Positions 15,857 through 23,259 of a stretch of 27,486 bases of DNA are shown in pieces. The notes under the pieces were generated by a model, which saw only the letters and a list, made by a program, of their open reading frames with translations, was not told where the DNA came from and ran no database searches. The stretch covers positions 1 to 27,486 of the forward strand of contig JAJTBL010000001.1 in the NCBI GenBank assembly GCA_021286925.1. The letters are read 5' to 3'. The translations under genes and the position numbers were made by a program. The stretch is from Spirochaetia bacterium. Lineage in GTDB: Bacteria > Spirochaetota > Spirochaetia > Treponematales > Rectinemataceae. How positions within the stretch are numbered: the stretch's first letter is position 1; every line of letters begins with the position of its first letter.

Positions 15857-16789
15857 ATGATACGGATATCGGTACCGGCAACCAGCGCCAACATCGGCGC
15901 CGGCTTTGATACTCTGGGCATTGCCCTTGCGCTCCCGGCATTTTTCAATGTCGAGCCTGCAGACACCACTAGCATCAGCGGCTGCCCCGTGGAATTTCAA
16001 ACTGAAGACAACCTTTTTCTGCGTTCGATGCGAAAAGCGAACGAGATCCTCGGCTATAAGAACCGGCCTATACGGCTTCATATCGAATCAGCCATTCCGG
16101 TTGCGAGAGGGCTGGGCTCCAGCGCGGCGCTGACCGTCGGCGGTGTCCTCGCCGCGATGCGGCGCGGAGGTGCTGGGACTGCCGAGCCCTTATCTGCCGA
16201 TGAAAAGGCGCTCGCGCTGCGGATCGCGACCCTAATTGAAGGGCACCCCGACAACGCCGCGCCGGCTCTCATGGGCGGCTTCTGCGCTTCAATGATTCTC
16301 GCAGGCGCTGACAGCGCCGTGCCTGCTGTCCCTGCAGTGCATGTCGGAGCAAGCCCGGTAGCCGAGTCCTGGACATTCCACGCACTGATTCCGCCTTTCG
16401 AACTTTCCACCGCGCTGGCGCGTGCCGCTTTACCGGCTTCCGTGAGCCTGCATGACGCGGTTTTCAACATCAGCCACGCGGTCATGACCGCCCTGGCCTT
16501 TGCCCGCGGCGATGCAAGCCTGCTGGCGGGCTCGGTTCAGGATTTGCTCCATCAGCCATATCGAAAAAGCCTGATTCCCGGCTACGATGCCGCCATGGAT
16601 GCCTGCAGGCAGGGCGGAGCGGATGCGGTCTGGCTGTCAGGCGCAGGTCCCACGATCATGGCGGTTGCGGCGGATCAGGAACAATCCGGAAAGCTTTCAG
16701 CCAGCCTGGATGAATTTTGCCGGGTCCAAGGCTGGAAACACCTAGCGCTGAAACCCGACAACCGTGGAGCTGAGGTACACGATGCCTGA
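15857..16789 (+). CDS. thrB: Homoserine kinase
   Basis: GHMP-family kinase that makes O-phosphohomoserine, the substrate of the preceding gene's product. The 310-residue sequence begins MIRISVPATSANIGAGFDTL and has the ATP-binding glycine/serine loop PVARGLGSSAAL at 81-92. The later EGHPDNAAPALMGGF (about 131-145) and WLSGAGPTIMAV (near 258-269) are also characteristic. ATG 15857 follows AAGGAACAGG. The stop at 16787-16789 overlaps the start of the methyltransferase gene by eight bases. An alternative role as another small-molecule GHMP kinase is unlikely given its position after thrC. Confidence 0.96.
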   Translation: MIRISVPATSANIGAGFDTLGIALALPAFFNVEPADTTSISGCPVEFQTEDNLFLRSMRKANEILGYKNRPIRLHIESAIPVARGLGSSAALTVGGVLAAMRRGGAGTAEPLSADEKALALRIATLIEGHPDNAAPALMGGFCASMILAGADSAVPAVPAVHVGASPVAESWTFHALIPPFELSTALARAALPASVSLHDAVFNISHAVMTALAFARGDASLLAGSVQDLLHQPYRKSLIPGYDAAMDACRQGGADAVWLSGAGPTIMAVAADQEQSGKLSASLDEFCRVQGWKHLALKPDNRGAEVHDA

Positions 16790-17399
16790 AACACCAGGGC
16801 GTTCCCCAGATTTTCCGCCCAATGCGCCCAGCTCCGCCTGGCCGCTGCGCTCCGCCGCAATTCGGCTGGAAAGTAAATTCGGCCCGATTTTCCTCATCTG
16901 GGATCTTGAAAGCCAAACGCTTCAGCGCGTTTGGATAGCTCAGGATGGTTCTGCCGGGGACATCGGCGCTGTTCTGGCCATGAAAGTGTCCGGAGCTCCG
17001 GAGCTTGTCAGAACAGCGGCAGCTTTTATCGAAGCGCTTCTGTCGGGGGCCGGCAGAGCATTTGTTTTTCCGCTGGAGCTTATTCCCCTCCAGCAATGCC
17101 CCGGTTTTCAGCGCAAAATCCTTTCGGCCGAGCATGCGATTCGACCTGGAACGGTAAGCACCTATGCCCGGCTCGCCGAAGCCGCAGGCTACCCGGGCGC
17201 GGGACGGGCAGTCGGCTCCGCCCTTTCCCACAACCCTTTCCCGCTCCTAATCCCCTGCCATCGCACCATCAGAAGCGACGGCAGTCTCGGCGGATACCAG
17301 GGCGGACTCGCCATGAAACGCTATCTGCTCGAACAGGAAGGGATTTCGTTCCTGAATAATGGAAAAGTTGACCTGAAATGCGTACCTTATGGTATATGA
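16782..17399 (+). CDS. ogt: Methylated-DNA--protein-cysteine methyltransferase
   Basis: Suicide repair protein that removes methyl or larger alkyl groups from O6-alkylguanine by moving them to its own cysteine. The 205-residue product contains the active-site motif LIPCHRTI with Cys159, followed by DGSLGGYQGGLAMKRYLL, and the helix-turn-helix region upstream with the arginine-finger stretch AAGYPGAGRAVGSALSHNP. The N-terminal 75 residues are the usual poorly conserved domain. ATG 16782, with GAGG at 16772-16775, overlaps the end of thrB by eight bases; an in-frame GTG at 16764 is less well placed. Translation coupled to threonine synthesis genes is unusual company. With tag at 12105 this is the second alkylation-repair gene in the window. 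Confidence 0.93.
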   Translation: MPETPGRSPDFPPNAPSSAWPLRSAAIRLESKFGPIFLIWDLESQTLQRVWIAQDGSAGDIGAVLAMKVSGAPELVRTAAAFIEALLSGAGRAFVFPLELIPLQQCPGFQRKILSAEHAIRPGTVSTYARLAEAAGYPGAGRAVGSALSHNPFPLLIPCHRTIRSDGSLGGYQGGLAMKRYLLEQEGISFLNNGKVDLKCVPYGI

Positions 17400-17433
17400 A
17401 AGAAGCCGAGCACACTTGCAAAAACGGCTTCTT
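17400..17433 (+). terminator. Hairpin after ogt
   Basis: AAGAAGCCG (17400-17408) and CGGCTTCTT (17425-17433) form a perfect 9-bp stem around a 16-base A-rich loop immediately after the ogt stop. The downstream tail is TTGTGAAAA, not a T-run, so termination would be weak. It may instead protect the mRNA end. Confidence 0.55.
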
Positions 17434-17476
17434 GTGAAAAGGCTTTATCGATGAGGAATTAACGAGAGGAAAAACG

Positions 17477-18253
17477 ATGAGAATGCCCGCCCTTTTTATA
17501 GGCCATGGCTCTCCCATGAACATATTTCTCGAAGGACCTTATGCGGCAGATTTGCGAGAACAGGCGGAAAGCATGCCAAGACCGGCCGCAATTCTGGTCA
17601 TATCGGCCCACTGGACAACACCCCAGCTCCGCGTCACTGCCTCCGCCGCCCCGCGGCAGCTCTATGATTTTATCGGTTTTCCTGAAGAGTTTTATAAATT
17701 CACCTATGAGACGCCTGGCGATCCAATACTGGCCGGCAGAATTGCGTCGCTTTTGGAGACAGCCGGCAAACCCTGTACGCAGGATCCAACTCGAGGCATT
17801 GACCATGCCGCCTGGGCAATCCTTTCGCACATGTATCCCGAAGCGGATATCCCCGTTCTCGAACTCAGCCTGAGCTATCACCTTCCCCCGCTGGAGTGGT
17901 TCGATATTGGCAAAGCACTTTCGCCGCTCCGCGAAGAAGGCATCCTGATCATCGGCTCCGGCAACCTTGTGCACAATCTCTATGAATTCGACTATGAAAT
18001 GAACGTCCAGCCATATCCATGGGCTGTCGCCTTCAATACACTCGTCAAAGAAAAGCTCGCGAAAAAGGACAAAACAGCCTTAGCTGCGTATGCGGAAACC
18101 GTGCCGGAGTCAAAACAGGCAGTCCCGACCCCGGATCACTATCTGCCGCTTCTGGCCGCTGCCGGCACCATGGAAAGCATGGAAAGCGCCGTTGTCTTTC
18201 ATGAGTCCTTCCAAAACGGAAGTATCGCCATGACAAGCTTTATTTTTGCCTGA
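17477..18253 (+). CDS. LigB/DODA-type extradiol dioxygenase family protein (YgiD-like)
   Basis: A 258-residue member of the class III extradiol dioxygenase family whose E. coli relative YgiD opens the ring of 4,5-DOPA. The putative metal-binding histidines are His10 in FIGHGSP, His45 in ISAHW and His166 in GSGNLVHNL; His110 (GIDHAAW) and His221 (TPDHYLPLL) complete the conserved set. There is no signal peptide, so it acts in the cytoplasm. GAGAGGA at 17463-17469 supports ATG 17477. The natural substrate is unknown in bacteria lacking DOPA metabolism; an aromatic catechol or a side activity is possible. It stands between the ogt hairpin and a YkvA gene, with no pathway partners seen. Confidence 0.9.
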   Translation: MRMPALFIGHGSPMNIFLEGPYAADLREQAESMPRPAAILVISAHWTTPQLRVTASAAPRQLYDFIGFPEEFYKFTYETPGDPILAGRIASLLETAGKPCTQDPTRGIDHAAWAILSHMYPEADIPVLELSLSYHLPPLEWFDIGKALSPLREEGILIIGSGNLVHNLYEFDYEMNVQPYPWAVAFNTLVKEKLAKKDKTALAAYAETVPESKQAVPTPDHYLPLLAAAGTMESMESAVVFHESFQNGSIAMTSFIFA

Positions 18254-18287
18254 AATTGTGCAGTAAAAACGCGGGGTAACGCCAGCT

Positions 18288-18710
18288 ATGAAAAAGCCAG
18301 CCAGTGAAAAACAGCCCATTGAAAATCAGGTCAGTGAAAAACCAGCCGCCAAGAAACCCAAGCACGATATCCGCCTGGACATCCAGACCCTGTATTATGC
18401 AACCCAGAACAAACAGATCGGCTTCTGGGCCAAATTTTGGACAGGCCTTGCCATTGCCTACGCCCTTTCGCCAATAGACCTGATACCCGATTTTATCCCT
18501 GTGCTCGGTATGCTCGACGACGCCCTGATTCTGCCGGTTTTCATTTATTTAGCCTTCAAGTCGATACCGCCCGAAATAATCGAAGAAAGCCGAAAAAAAG
18601 CACAGACTGAACCGCTCAATCTCGCCAAAAACTGGAAAGGCGCCCTGCTGGTGCTCAGTATTTGGGGACTCTTGCTCTTTGCGATTATCAAAGCGTTTTT
18701 CGTAAAATAA
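18288..18710 (+). CDS. YkvA-like DUF1232 membrane protein
   Basis: A 140-residue small membrane protein. The core YALSPIDLIPDFIPVLG (about 58-74) followed by MLDDALILP is the DUF1232 (YkvA) signature, and a second hydrophobic segment near 115-137 would anchor the C-terminus. Function of the family is not known. The first 30 residues are a hydrophilic lysine/glutamate/proline-rich tail made of short repeats (SEKQ, IENQ, SEKP units) encoded by a 15-base tandem repeat. The ATG at 18288 has only a weakly placed GGGG (18272-18275). The last 23 bases overlap, tail to tail, the 3' end of rsmG on the other strand. Confidence 0.85.
   Translation: MKKPASEKQPIENQVSEKPAAKKPKHDIRLDIQTLYYATQNKQIGFWAKFWTGLAIAYALSPIDLIPDFIPVLGMLDDALILPVFIYLAFKSIPPEIIEESRKKAQTEPLNLAKNWKGALLVLSIWGLLLFAIIKAFFVK
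18302..18346 (+). repeat. Three imperfect 15-base tandem repeats in the YkvA-like gene
   Basis: Units begin at 18302 (CAGTGAAAAACAGCC), 18317 (CATTGAAAATCAGGT) and 18332 (CAGTGAAAAACCAGC). The first and third differ at very few positions. They encode five-residue units in the charged N-terminal tail and are multiples of three, so copy-number change would keep the reading frame. Confidence 0.7.
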
Positions 18711-19380
18711 CGACACAGCGCTCTTCTTCCAGGAAAGGCACCCAGACGGGTAAAATTGCCGCTTTTGCGGCAGCCTCGGCAAAAAACTTATCCTCGCCGA
18801 GCTCTGCAAGCTCAATTTTAGCATTCAGCATTTTTCCTTTGTAGGCAAACAGCGCGCCGCCCGGCGCGAGCGCTTTCCAGACAGTCTTGAACAGCTTGGT
18901 TTCTGAAAAAGGCCTGAAAGCCCGGAACGTGACCACCTGATGCCCCCCCGCCGCGCGTTCGATTTCGCTTTCTTCTATCGAAACATTCTCCAGCTGGAGC
19001 AAGGCTTTCTGGTTTTCCAGAAACGTGATGCGCTTCCCCATGCGGTCAATCAGCCTGAACTGCCGATCCGCAAGGACAATACTCAAGGGAATCCCCGGAA
19101 GGCCGGCGCCTGTGCCGATATCCGAAACCACCGCATTCCTGCCCGGGCCCATTCTCACATCGCATTCTTCCAGCAAATCCACAAGGATGCGCCACGGGGC
19201 GAGGCTGTCCAGAATATGCTTGACGATTAAATCCTCGCCCTCGGCCTTGACCAGCCCGTAAACCGGATTCCAGCGTTCGAGCTCATGCGTATAGGTAATA
19301 AGCCGGTGAACCATCACGCCCGAATAGGGAATATCCAGGGCCGCCAGGCCGCGCACCAGCAACAAGTCGTTCTGAGTCAT
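18688..19380 (-). CDS. rsmG: 16S rRNA (guanine-N7) methyltransferase RsmG
   Basis: S-adenosylmethionine-dependent enzyme that methylates G527 of 16S rRNA (E. coli numbering). The 230-residue product has the SAM-binding motif VSDIGTGAGLPGIPLSIVL, preceded by KHILDSLAPWRIL, and later the conserved VTFRAFRPFSE, all diagnostic of GidB/RsmG. The ATG at 19380 (MTQNDLLLVRGLAAL) is preferred to the GTG at 19416: TACAAT lies six bases before this ATG, homologues start at this point, and neither codon has a well-spaced Shine-Dalgarno sequence. The gene diverges from pyrG across 119 bases and converges on the YkvA gene with a 23-base overlap. Confidence 0.94.
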   Translation of the reverse strand: MTQNDLLLVRGLAALDIPYSGVMVHRLITYTHELERWNPVYGLVKAEGEDLIVKHILDSLAPWRILVDLLEECDVRMGPGRNAVVSDIGTGAGLPGIPLSIVLADRQFRLIDRMGKRITFLENQKALLQLENVSIEESEIERAAGGHQVVTFRAFRPFSETKLFKTVWKALAPGGALFAYKGKMLNAKIELAELGEDKFFAEAAAKAAILPVWVPFLEEERCVVILRKTL

Positions 19381-19386
19381 GAAAGA

Positions 19387-19415
19387 ATTGTACCTGCCAG
19401 CGCGCGGATAGTCCA
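19387..19415 (-). promoter_or_regulatory. rsmG promoter, leaderless arrangement
   Basis: On the minus strand TGGACT (19415-19410), 17 bases, then TACAAT (19392-19387), with TCTTTC and the ATG directly after. Matches are 4/6 and 5/6 to consensus. Transcription would begin at or next to the A of the start codon. The nearest AGG is 12 bases from the ATG and overlaps the upstream side of the -10. Confidence 0.6.
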
Positions 19416-19461
19416 CTATGTTTTTTCATATCGAATTTTACTCGGCCGCCAGCCGGGGTGA

Positions 19462-19491
19462 TTGACAAGTTCGAGCTTTTCCATCGATACT
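19462..19491 (+). promoter_or_regulatory. pyrG promoter, leaderless arrangement
   Basis: A perfect TTGACA (19462-19467), 18-base spacer and GATACT (19486-19491) end eight bases before the pyrG ATG at 19500. No Shine-Dalgarno sequence is present in the gap GAAATCCC. The same hexamers with the same spacing recur before lptC. Confidence 0.65.
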
Positions 19492-19499
19492 GAAATCCC

Positions 19500-21110
19500 A
19501 TGAAGAAGCTAGTATTCGTTACTGGCGGGGTCTGCTCTTCATTGGGCAAAGGCATTGCCGCCTCGTCGATCGGCGCTCTCATGGAAGCCCGCGGTTTTAC
19601 CGTTCGCATGGTAAAAATAGATCCCTACCTGAATGTCGATGCCGGAACAATGAGCCCCTACCAGCATGGGGAAGTCTATGTCACCGACGACGGGGCGGAA
19701 ACCGACCTCGATCTCGGCAATTACGGCCGCTTTACCTCGGCTCCGCTGTCACGGGCCAATTCAATCACCACAGGACAAGTTTACAAAGCCGTCATTGAGA
19801 AGGAACGCGCTGGCGATTTCCTCGGCAAAACCGTCCAGGTCATACCCCACATCACCGATGAAATCAAACGCCGCATCCTCGTCGTTGCGGAAAGCCCCGA
19901 TGTCGATATCACCATAGTCGAAATCGGCGGCACCGTCGGCGACATGGAATCCATCCCCTTCCTGGAAGCAGCCCGCCAGCTCATCCACGAGTTTGGCCGT
20001 CAGAACGCCATTTCAGTCCATGTCACGCTGGTGCCTTCAGTCTCGGGCGGAGAAATCAAGACCAAACCCACCCAGCACGCCGTCAAGGAACTCCAGGAAG
20101 TCGGTATCCAGCCCGATGTGCTCATCCTCCGCTCAAAACAGCCGCTGGAAGAAGGCATCCGCAGAAAAATTTCATCCTTTACCAATGTCGAATTTGAAGG
20201 CGTTATCTCCGGCTACGATGCGCCGACCATCTACGAAGTGCCCCTCATCTTCTTTCAGCAGAAACTCGACAGCTTTATCCTGAAAAAAATGAACGTCGAA
20301 AGCAGACATGCCGAACTCGGCATCTGGAAACAGGTCGTCAATACCGTGAAAAACCCCGCCCATCAGGTGCGCATCGGAATTGTCGGCAAATATATGGAGC
20401 TGCACGACGCCTACAAGTCAGTTTGGGAAGCCCTCTACCATGGCGGCATCGCGAACGACGCAGGCGTAGAGCTGGTAAAAATCGACTCGGGCCTCTTGGA
20501 GCATGCCGATGCCAACCTCGGCGAACTCTTTGCCGGCATTGACGGGATTTTGGTTCCCGGCGGCTTTGGCGAACGCGGCATCGAAGGCATGATCAAAGCT
20601 GCGCAGTATGCCCGCGAGCATGGAATACCGTATTTCGGCATCTGCCTCGGCATGCAGATCATGGTTATCGAATACGCCCGCAACGTGCTCGGCCGCAAGG
20701 ACGCGCACTCCAGCGAATTTTCCAAGACCACCAGCTACCCCGTCGTTGCCTTGCTGGAAGAACAGATCGATGTCAAAGCCTATGGCGGCACGATGCGCCT
20801 TGGGGCTTCGGAATCGGTCATCAAGGCAGGCACCTTCATGCACAAAGCCTACGGCAAAGATCGAATTTTGGAACGGCACCGGCACCGCTATGAAGTCGCC
20901 AACGAAAAACGGGCGGAACTGCAGGAAAAAGGCTTGATCATCGCGGCAACCACGCCGGACGGCTCGCTGGTGGAAGCCTGCGAATGGCCGGGACACCTGT
21001 GGTCAGTCGGCGTTCAGTACCACCCTGAATTCAAATCCCGCCCGACCAAAGCGCACCCGCTGTTTAAAGCCTTTATCGCGGCAAGCCTGGAACGCCACGC
21101 AAAAGCTTGA
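19500..21110 (+). CDS. pyrG: CTP synthase
   Basis: Converts UTP to CTP using ATP and glutamine-derived ammonia. The 536-residue product has the N-terminal synthetase domain (KKLVFVTGGVCSSLGKGIAA at 2-21, MSPYQHGEVYVTDDGAETDL near 51-70) and a C-terminal class I glutaminase domain with GGFGERG, the nucleophile cysteine in FGICLGMQIMV and the histidine-glutamate pair in VQYHPEFKSR. Length is close to the 545 residues of E. coli PyrG. ATG 19500 is the conserved start, but it lacks a ribosome-binding site and sits just after a promoter. lptC starts 35 bases after the stop with its own identical-looking promoter. Confidence 0.98.
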   Translation: MKKLVFVTGGVCSSLGKGIAASSIGALMEARGFTVRMVKIDPYLNVDAGTMSPYQHGEVYVTDDGAETDLDLGNYGRFTSAPLSRANSITTGQVYKAVIEKERAGDFLGKTVQVIPHITDEIKRRILVVAESPDVDITIVEIGGTVGDMESIPFLEAARQLIHEFGRQNAISVHVTLVPSVSGGEIKTKPTQHAVKELQEVGIQPDVLILRSKQPLEEGIRRKISSFTNVEFEGVISGYDAPTIYEVPLIFFQQKLDSFILKKMNVESRHAELGIWKQVVNTVKNPAHQVRIGIVGKYMELHDAYKSVWEALYHGGIANDAGVELVKIDSGLLEHADANLGELFAGIDGILVPGGFGERGIEGMIKAAQYAREHGIPYFGICLGMQIMVIEYARNVLGRKDAHSSEFSKTTSYPVVALLEEQIDVKAYGGTMRLGASESVIKAGTFMHKAYGKDRILERHRHRYEVANEKRAELQEKGLIIAATTPDGSLVEACEWPGHLWSVGVQYHPEFKSRPTKAHPLFKAFIAASLERHAKA

Positions 21111-21136
21111 CAGCAAGGCTTTCCGGGGACGATACT
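21107..21136 (+). promoter_or_regulatory. lptC promoter overlapping the pyrG stop codon
   Basis: TTGACA (21107-21112) contains the pyrG TGA stop. After an 18-base spacer comes GATACT (21131-21136), nine bases before the ATG at 21146. Both hexamers and the spacer length are identical to the pyrG promoter, so the lpt genes may be expressed independently but in step with pyrG. Confidence 0.6.
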
Positions 21137-21145
21137 CTTTCAGGT

Positions 21146-21739
21146 ATGCGTTCAGGAATGCGCCGGGAAAATAAACCACAGCAGCGCCTCGTCAGCGCCA
21201 TGGCAGTCTTTGCCGCCATGGCTTTGCTCGCTGCTTGCTCGGTGCGCAATGAGGAAAGCCCCGTCCAGACCAGCGATGACAGCCCCGATATCGTGTTTTC
21301 CGGCTATTCCCGGGATGAAGTGAACCATGGCGTTGTCACCTTCAAAGCCAGCGCGGAAAAAGCCGAATATTTTCAGGAACAGCGGAAGCTCGTCATTTAC
21401 AACGTGCGTTTTGAAGATTGGGGCGAATCCGGCCAGACCCTGCTTTCAGAAGGTGAGGCGGAGAAAGCCATCTATTATGAAGATACCGGCAATGCCGAAT
21501 TTTCAGGCTATATCAGCATTCGATCCCATGAAGAAGACGCCAGTTTTGAAACCAGTGCCCTGCGCTATGATGCCGCAACCCAAACGCTGGAAGGCGACGC
21601 AAAAACGCAGGCTATAGTCCGAGTCGGCGACAAACTCTTTCTCCATGGCATGGGGTTTTTCGCCGATATTCAAAACAAGGCATTCGCTTTCAGAAATGGG
21701 GTAAGCGGCAGTATACTGAACAAGGGGAGCAAACCATGA
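21146..21739 (+). CDS. lptC: LptC-like lipoprotein of the LPS export system
   Basis: A 197-residue protein whose mature part has the beta-strand-rich pattern of the LptC/OstA-like fold (for example VTFKASAEKAEYFQEQRKL and NAEFSGYISIRSHEEDASFE). LptC receives lipopolysaccharide from the inner-membrane complex and passes it to LptA. Here the N-terminus is a lipoprotein signal with lipobox LAAC at Cys31, rather than the transmembrane anchor of E. coli LptC. The start is uncertain: ATG 21146 (chosen, 2-3 bases after the predicted start of transcription), ATG 21158, or TTG 21107, which is part of the promoter. No start has a good ribosome-binding site. The gene overlaps lptA by ATGA. Assignment rests mainly on context plus fold-like pattern. 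Confidence 0.75.
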   Translation: MRSGMRRENKPQQRLVSAMAVFAAMALLAACSVRNEESPVQTSDDSPDIVFSGYSRDEVNHGVVTFKASAEKAEYFQEQRKLVIYNVRFEDWGESGQTLLSEGEAEKAIYYEDTGNAEFSGYISIRSHEEDASFETSALRYDAATQTLEGDAKTQAIVRVGDKLFLHGMGFFADIQNKAFAFRNGVSGSILNKGSKP

Positions 21740-22449
21740 CAATACAAAAATCAAAAACGAGCATTTTCCTGACAGTGCTGACCATCGGTCTTCTGATGGC
21801 TGCCAGCATGCCGGTCTTTGCCCAGAACGCCGCGCCGGTAAAGCCGGTTGAAGGCCAGAAAGGCGAAGACAGCGAAGTGATCACCTTTACTGCCCAGCGG
21901 ATGGAAAGTGTTCTTGCCAAGGGCAAGGAAAAAACCATCCTCATCGGCGCGGCGGTCGTCAACACTGGAAGCATTGAAATCCGGGCCGACAGGATTGAGC
22001 TGTCCGGAACCGACTACAATAACCTTGTCTGTATCGGCTCTGTCAAAGTCAAGGATGAATCCAAAGGCTTTGCTCTTGTCTCCGATAACCTTGAATACGC
22101 TCGCGATACGGAAATCGGCCTGGCGCAGAGCGCGGTCGTGCTTGAAGACTCGAAGAATAACGTCATCCTCAAGGCGGAATGGGTTCGATTCGACCAGAAA
22201 CAGAGCATTGTCGACGCCCGGATCGGAGTCCATATTCTAAAGGAAGATTTCGCTGTCCGTGCCGAATATGCGCGCTACAACCGCGACACCGAAAGCCTCG
22301 AACTCAGCGGAAAGCCCACTGTTGTTTCGCCTGACGGCACTATTACCGCGGACACCGTCAGCGGCAAGCCGAACATGGACAACCTGACCCTGAGCGGCCA
22401 GGTCAGCGGCACCATCACAACCAAGAAAAAAGAAGGGACCACTCCTTGA
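21736..22449 (+). CDS. lptA: LptA/OstA-family periplasmic LPS-transport protein
   Basis: A 237-residue periplasmic protein that would form the beta-jellyroll bridge carrying lipopolysaccharide between membranes. It has a signal peptide (about residues 1-30, ending in MPVFA-Q). The mature region has repeating OstA-type strands such as IEIRADRIELSGTDYNNLVC and LELSGKPTVVSPDGTITADT. The charged C-terminus ends KKKEGTTP. The ATG overlaps the lptC stop (ATGA) and has AGGGGAGC at 21722-21729. Its stop overlaps the TTG start of lptB. This lptC-lptA-lptB chain fixes its identity better than sequence alone. Confidence 0.85.
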   Translation: MTIQKSKTSIFLTVLTIGLLMAASMPVFAQNAAPVKPVEGQKGEDSEVITFTAQRMESVLAKGKEKTILIGAAVVNTGSIEIRADRIELSGTDYNNLVCIGSVKVKDESKGFALVSDNLEYARDTEIGLAQSAVVLEDSKNNVILKAEWVRFDQKQSIVDARIGVHILKEDFAVRAEYARYNRDTESLELSGKPTVVSPDGTITADTVSGKPNMDNLTLSGQVSGTITTKKKEGTTP

Positions 22450-23177
22450 GCGACTCCGTTCTTGAAGTAAAAAACCTCCGCAAAAACTATGGGAAAAAGC
22501 TGGCAGTCTCGGATGTCAGCTTTTCCATGAAAAATGGAGAAGTGGTCGGCCTTCTGGGACCCAACGGCGCCGGCAAAACCACCATTTTTTATATGGTGGC
22601 AGGCTTTCTCCAGCCCAGCGCCGGCATCGTGATGCTGGACGGACACATCCTCAACCGCATGCCCATGTTCCAACGGGCGCGGCACGGGATTTCCTACCTC
22701 CCGCAGGAAGCTTCCATTTTTAGAAAAATGACGGTCGAGGAAAATATTCTGGCAGTGCTGGAAACACGAAGCGGGATGAGCGGCGCCGCGCGCCGCGAAA
22801 GGGCGCGCCAGCTTATGGAAGAGTTCGGTATAAGCGCCATCGCAAATCAGCCTGGCTACACGCTGTCTGGCGGCGAACGGCGCCGCACCGAAATTGCCCG
22901 CGCGCTCGCCATGGAGCCGAAATTCCTTTTACTGGATGAGCCTTTTACCGGCATCGACCCGATCGCGATTCACGAGATAAAGAAGATTGTCGAAAAGCTC
23001 GCGGCTTCCGGCATCGGCGTTCTGCTCACCGACCACAATGTTCGTGACACTTTGGAGATAACAAGCCGGGCCTACATCATTCACCTGGGGCAAATCATCG
23101 TTTCGGGCGGCCGCGATGCGATTTTGAACGATGAGCGGGCCCGCCAGATCTATCTTGGCGAAGGTTTCCGGATGTAA
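22446..23177 (+). CDS. lptB: LPS export ABC transporter ATPase LptB
   Basis: Cytoplasmic ATPase that powers extraction of lipopolysaccharide from the inner membrane with LptF and LptG (not in this window). The 243-residue product has Walker A GPNGAGKTT (38-46), signature LSGGERRRTEIARAL, Walker B FLLLDEPFTGIDPIA and the switch histidine in LLTDHNVRDTLEI, all closely LptB-like. The start is TTG at 22446, giving MSDSVLEVKNLRKNYGKK as in homologues; AAGGGA at 22433-22438 is well spaced, and no suitable ATG exists near. The start overlaps the lptA stop (TTGA). No clear terminator follows; the next promoter begins 35 bases on. Confidence 0.95.
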   Translation: MSDSVLEVKNLRKNYGKKLAVSDVSFSMKNGEVVGLLGPNGAGKTTIFYMVAGFLQPSAGIVMLDGHILNRMPMFQRARHGISYLPQEASIFRKMTVEENILAVLETRSGMSGAARRERARQLMEEFGISAIANQPGYTLSGGERRRTEIARALAMEPKFLLLDEPFTGIDPIAIHEIKKIVEKLAASGIGVLLTDHNVRDTLEITSRAYIIHLGQIIVSGGRDAILNDERARQIYLGEGFRM

Positions 23178-23180
23178 AAT

Positions 23181-23198
23181 TCGGTAATCCTCGGTAAT
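23181..23198 (+). repeat. Tandem TCGGTAAT direct repeat upstream of tatD promoter
   Basis: TCGGTAAT occurs at 23181-23188 and again at 23191-23198, exactly ten bases apart, so both copies face the same side of the helix. They lie about 14 bases upstream of the -35 hexamer, where an activator or the polymerase alpha subunit could bind, next to the A/T-rich run 23199-23210. Confidence 0.5.
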
Positions 23199-23211
23199 AT
23201 ATAAAATAATG

Positions 23212-23240
23212 TTGACGACTGACATTCAGCATGATACATT
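23212..23240 (+). promoter_or_regulatory. tatD promoter
   Basis: TTGACG (23212-23217), a 17-base spacer and TACATT (23235-23240) match sigma-70 consensus at 5/6 and 4/6. The start site is expected around 23247, about 40 bases before the ATG, inside a perfect 14-bp palindrome. Confidence 0.7.
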
Positions 23241-23245
23241 TACTA

Positions 23246-23259
23246 TACCCGTACGGGTA
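23246..23259. promoter_or_regulatory. Perfect 14-bp palindrome at the tatD transcription start
   Basis: TACCCGTACGGGTA reads the same on both strands and begins six bases after the -10 hexamer, so a bound protein would block transcription initiation. C-tract/G-tract palindromes of this look occur as targets of CsoR/CstR-type and some other repressors, which is only a resemblance. As RNA it gives a 5-bp stem, too weak for a terminator despite the T-run at 23269-23275. Confidence 0.55.

Noticed and set aside
16656..17231. 191-codon open frame on the minus strand across thrB and ogt
   Set aside because: Both plus-strand genes are clear by motif; the antisense frame has no family features.
20418..20996. 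192-codon open frame on the minus strand inside pyrG
   Set aside because: Shadow of the well-conserved glutaminase domain of CTP synthase; no ribosome-binding site or recognisable motif.
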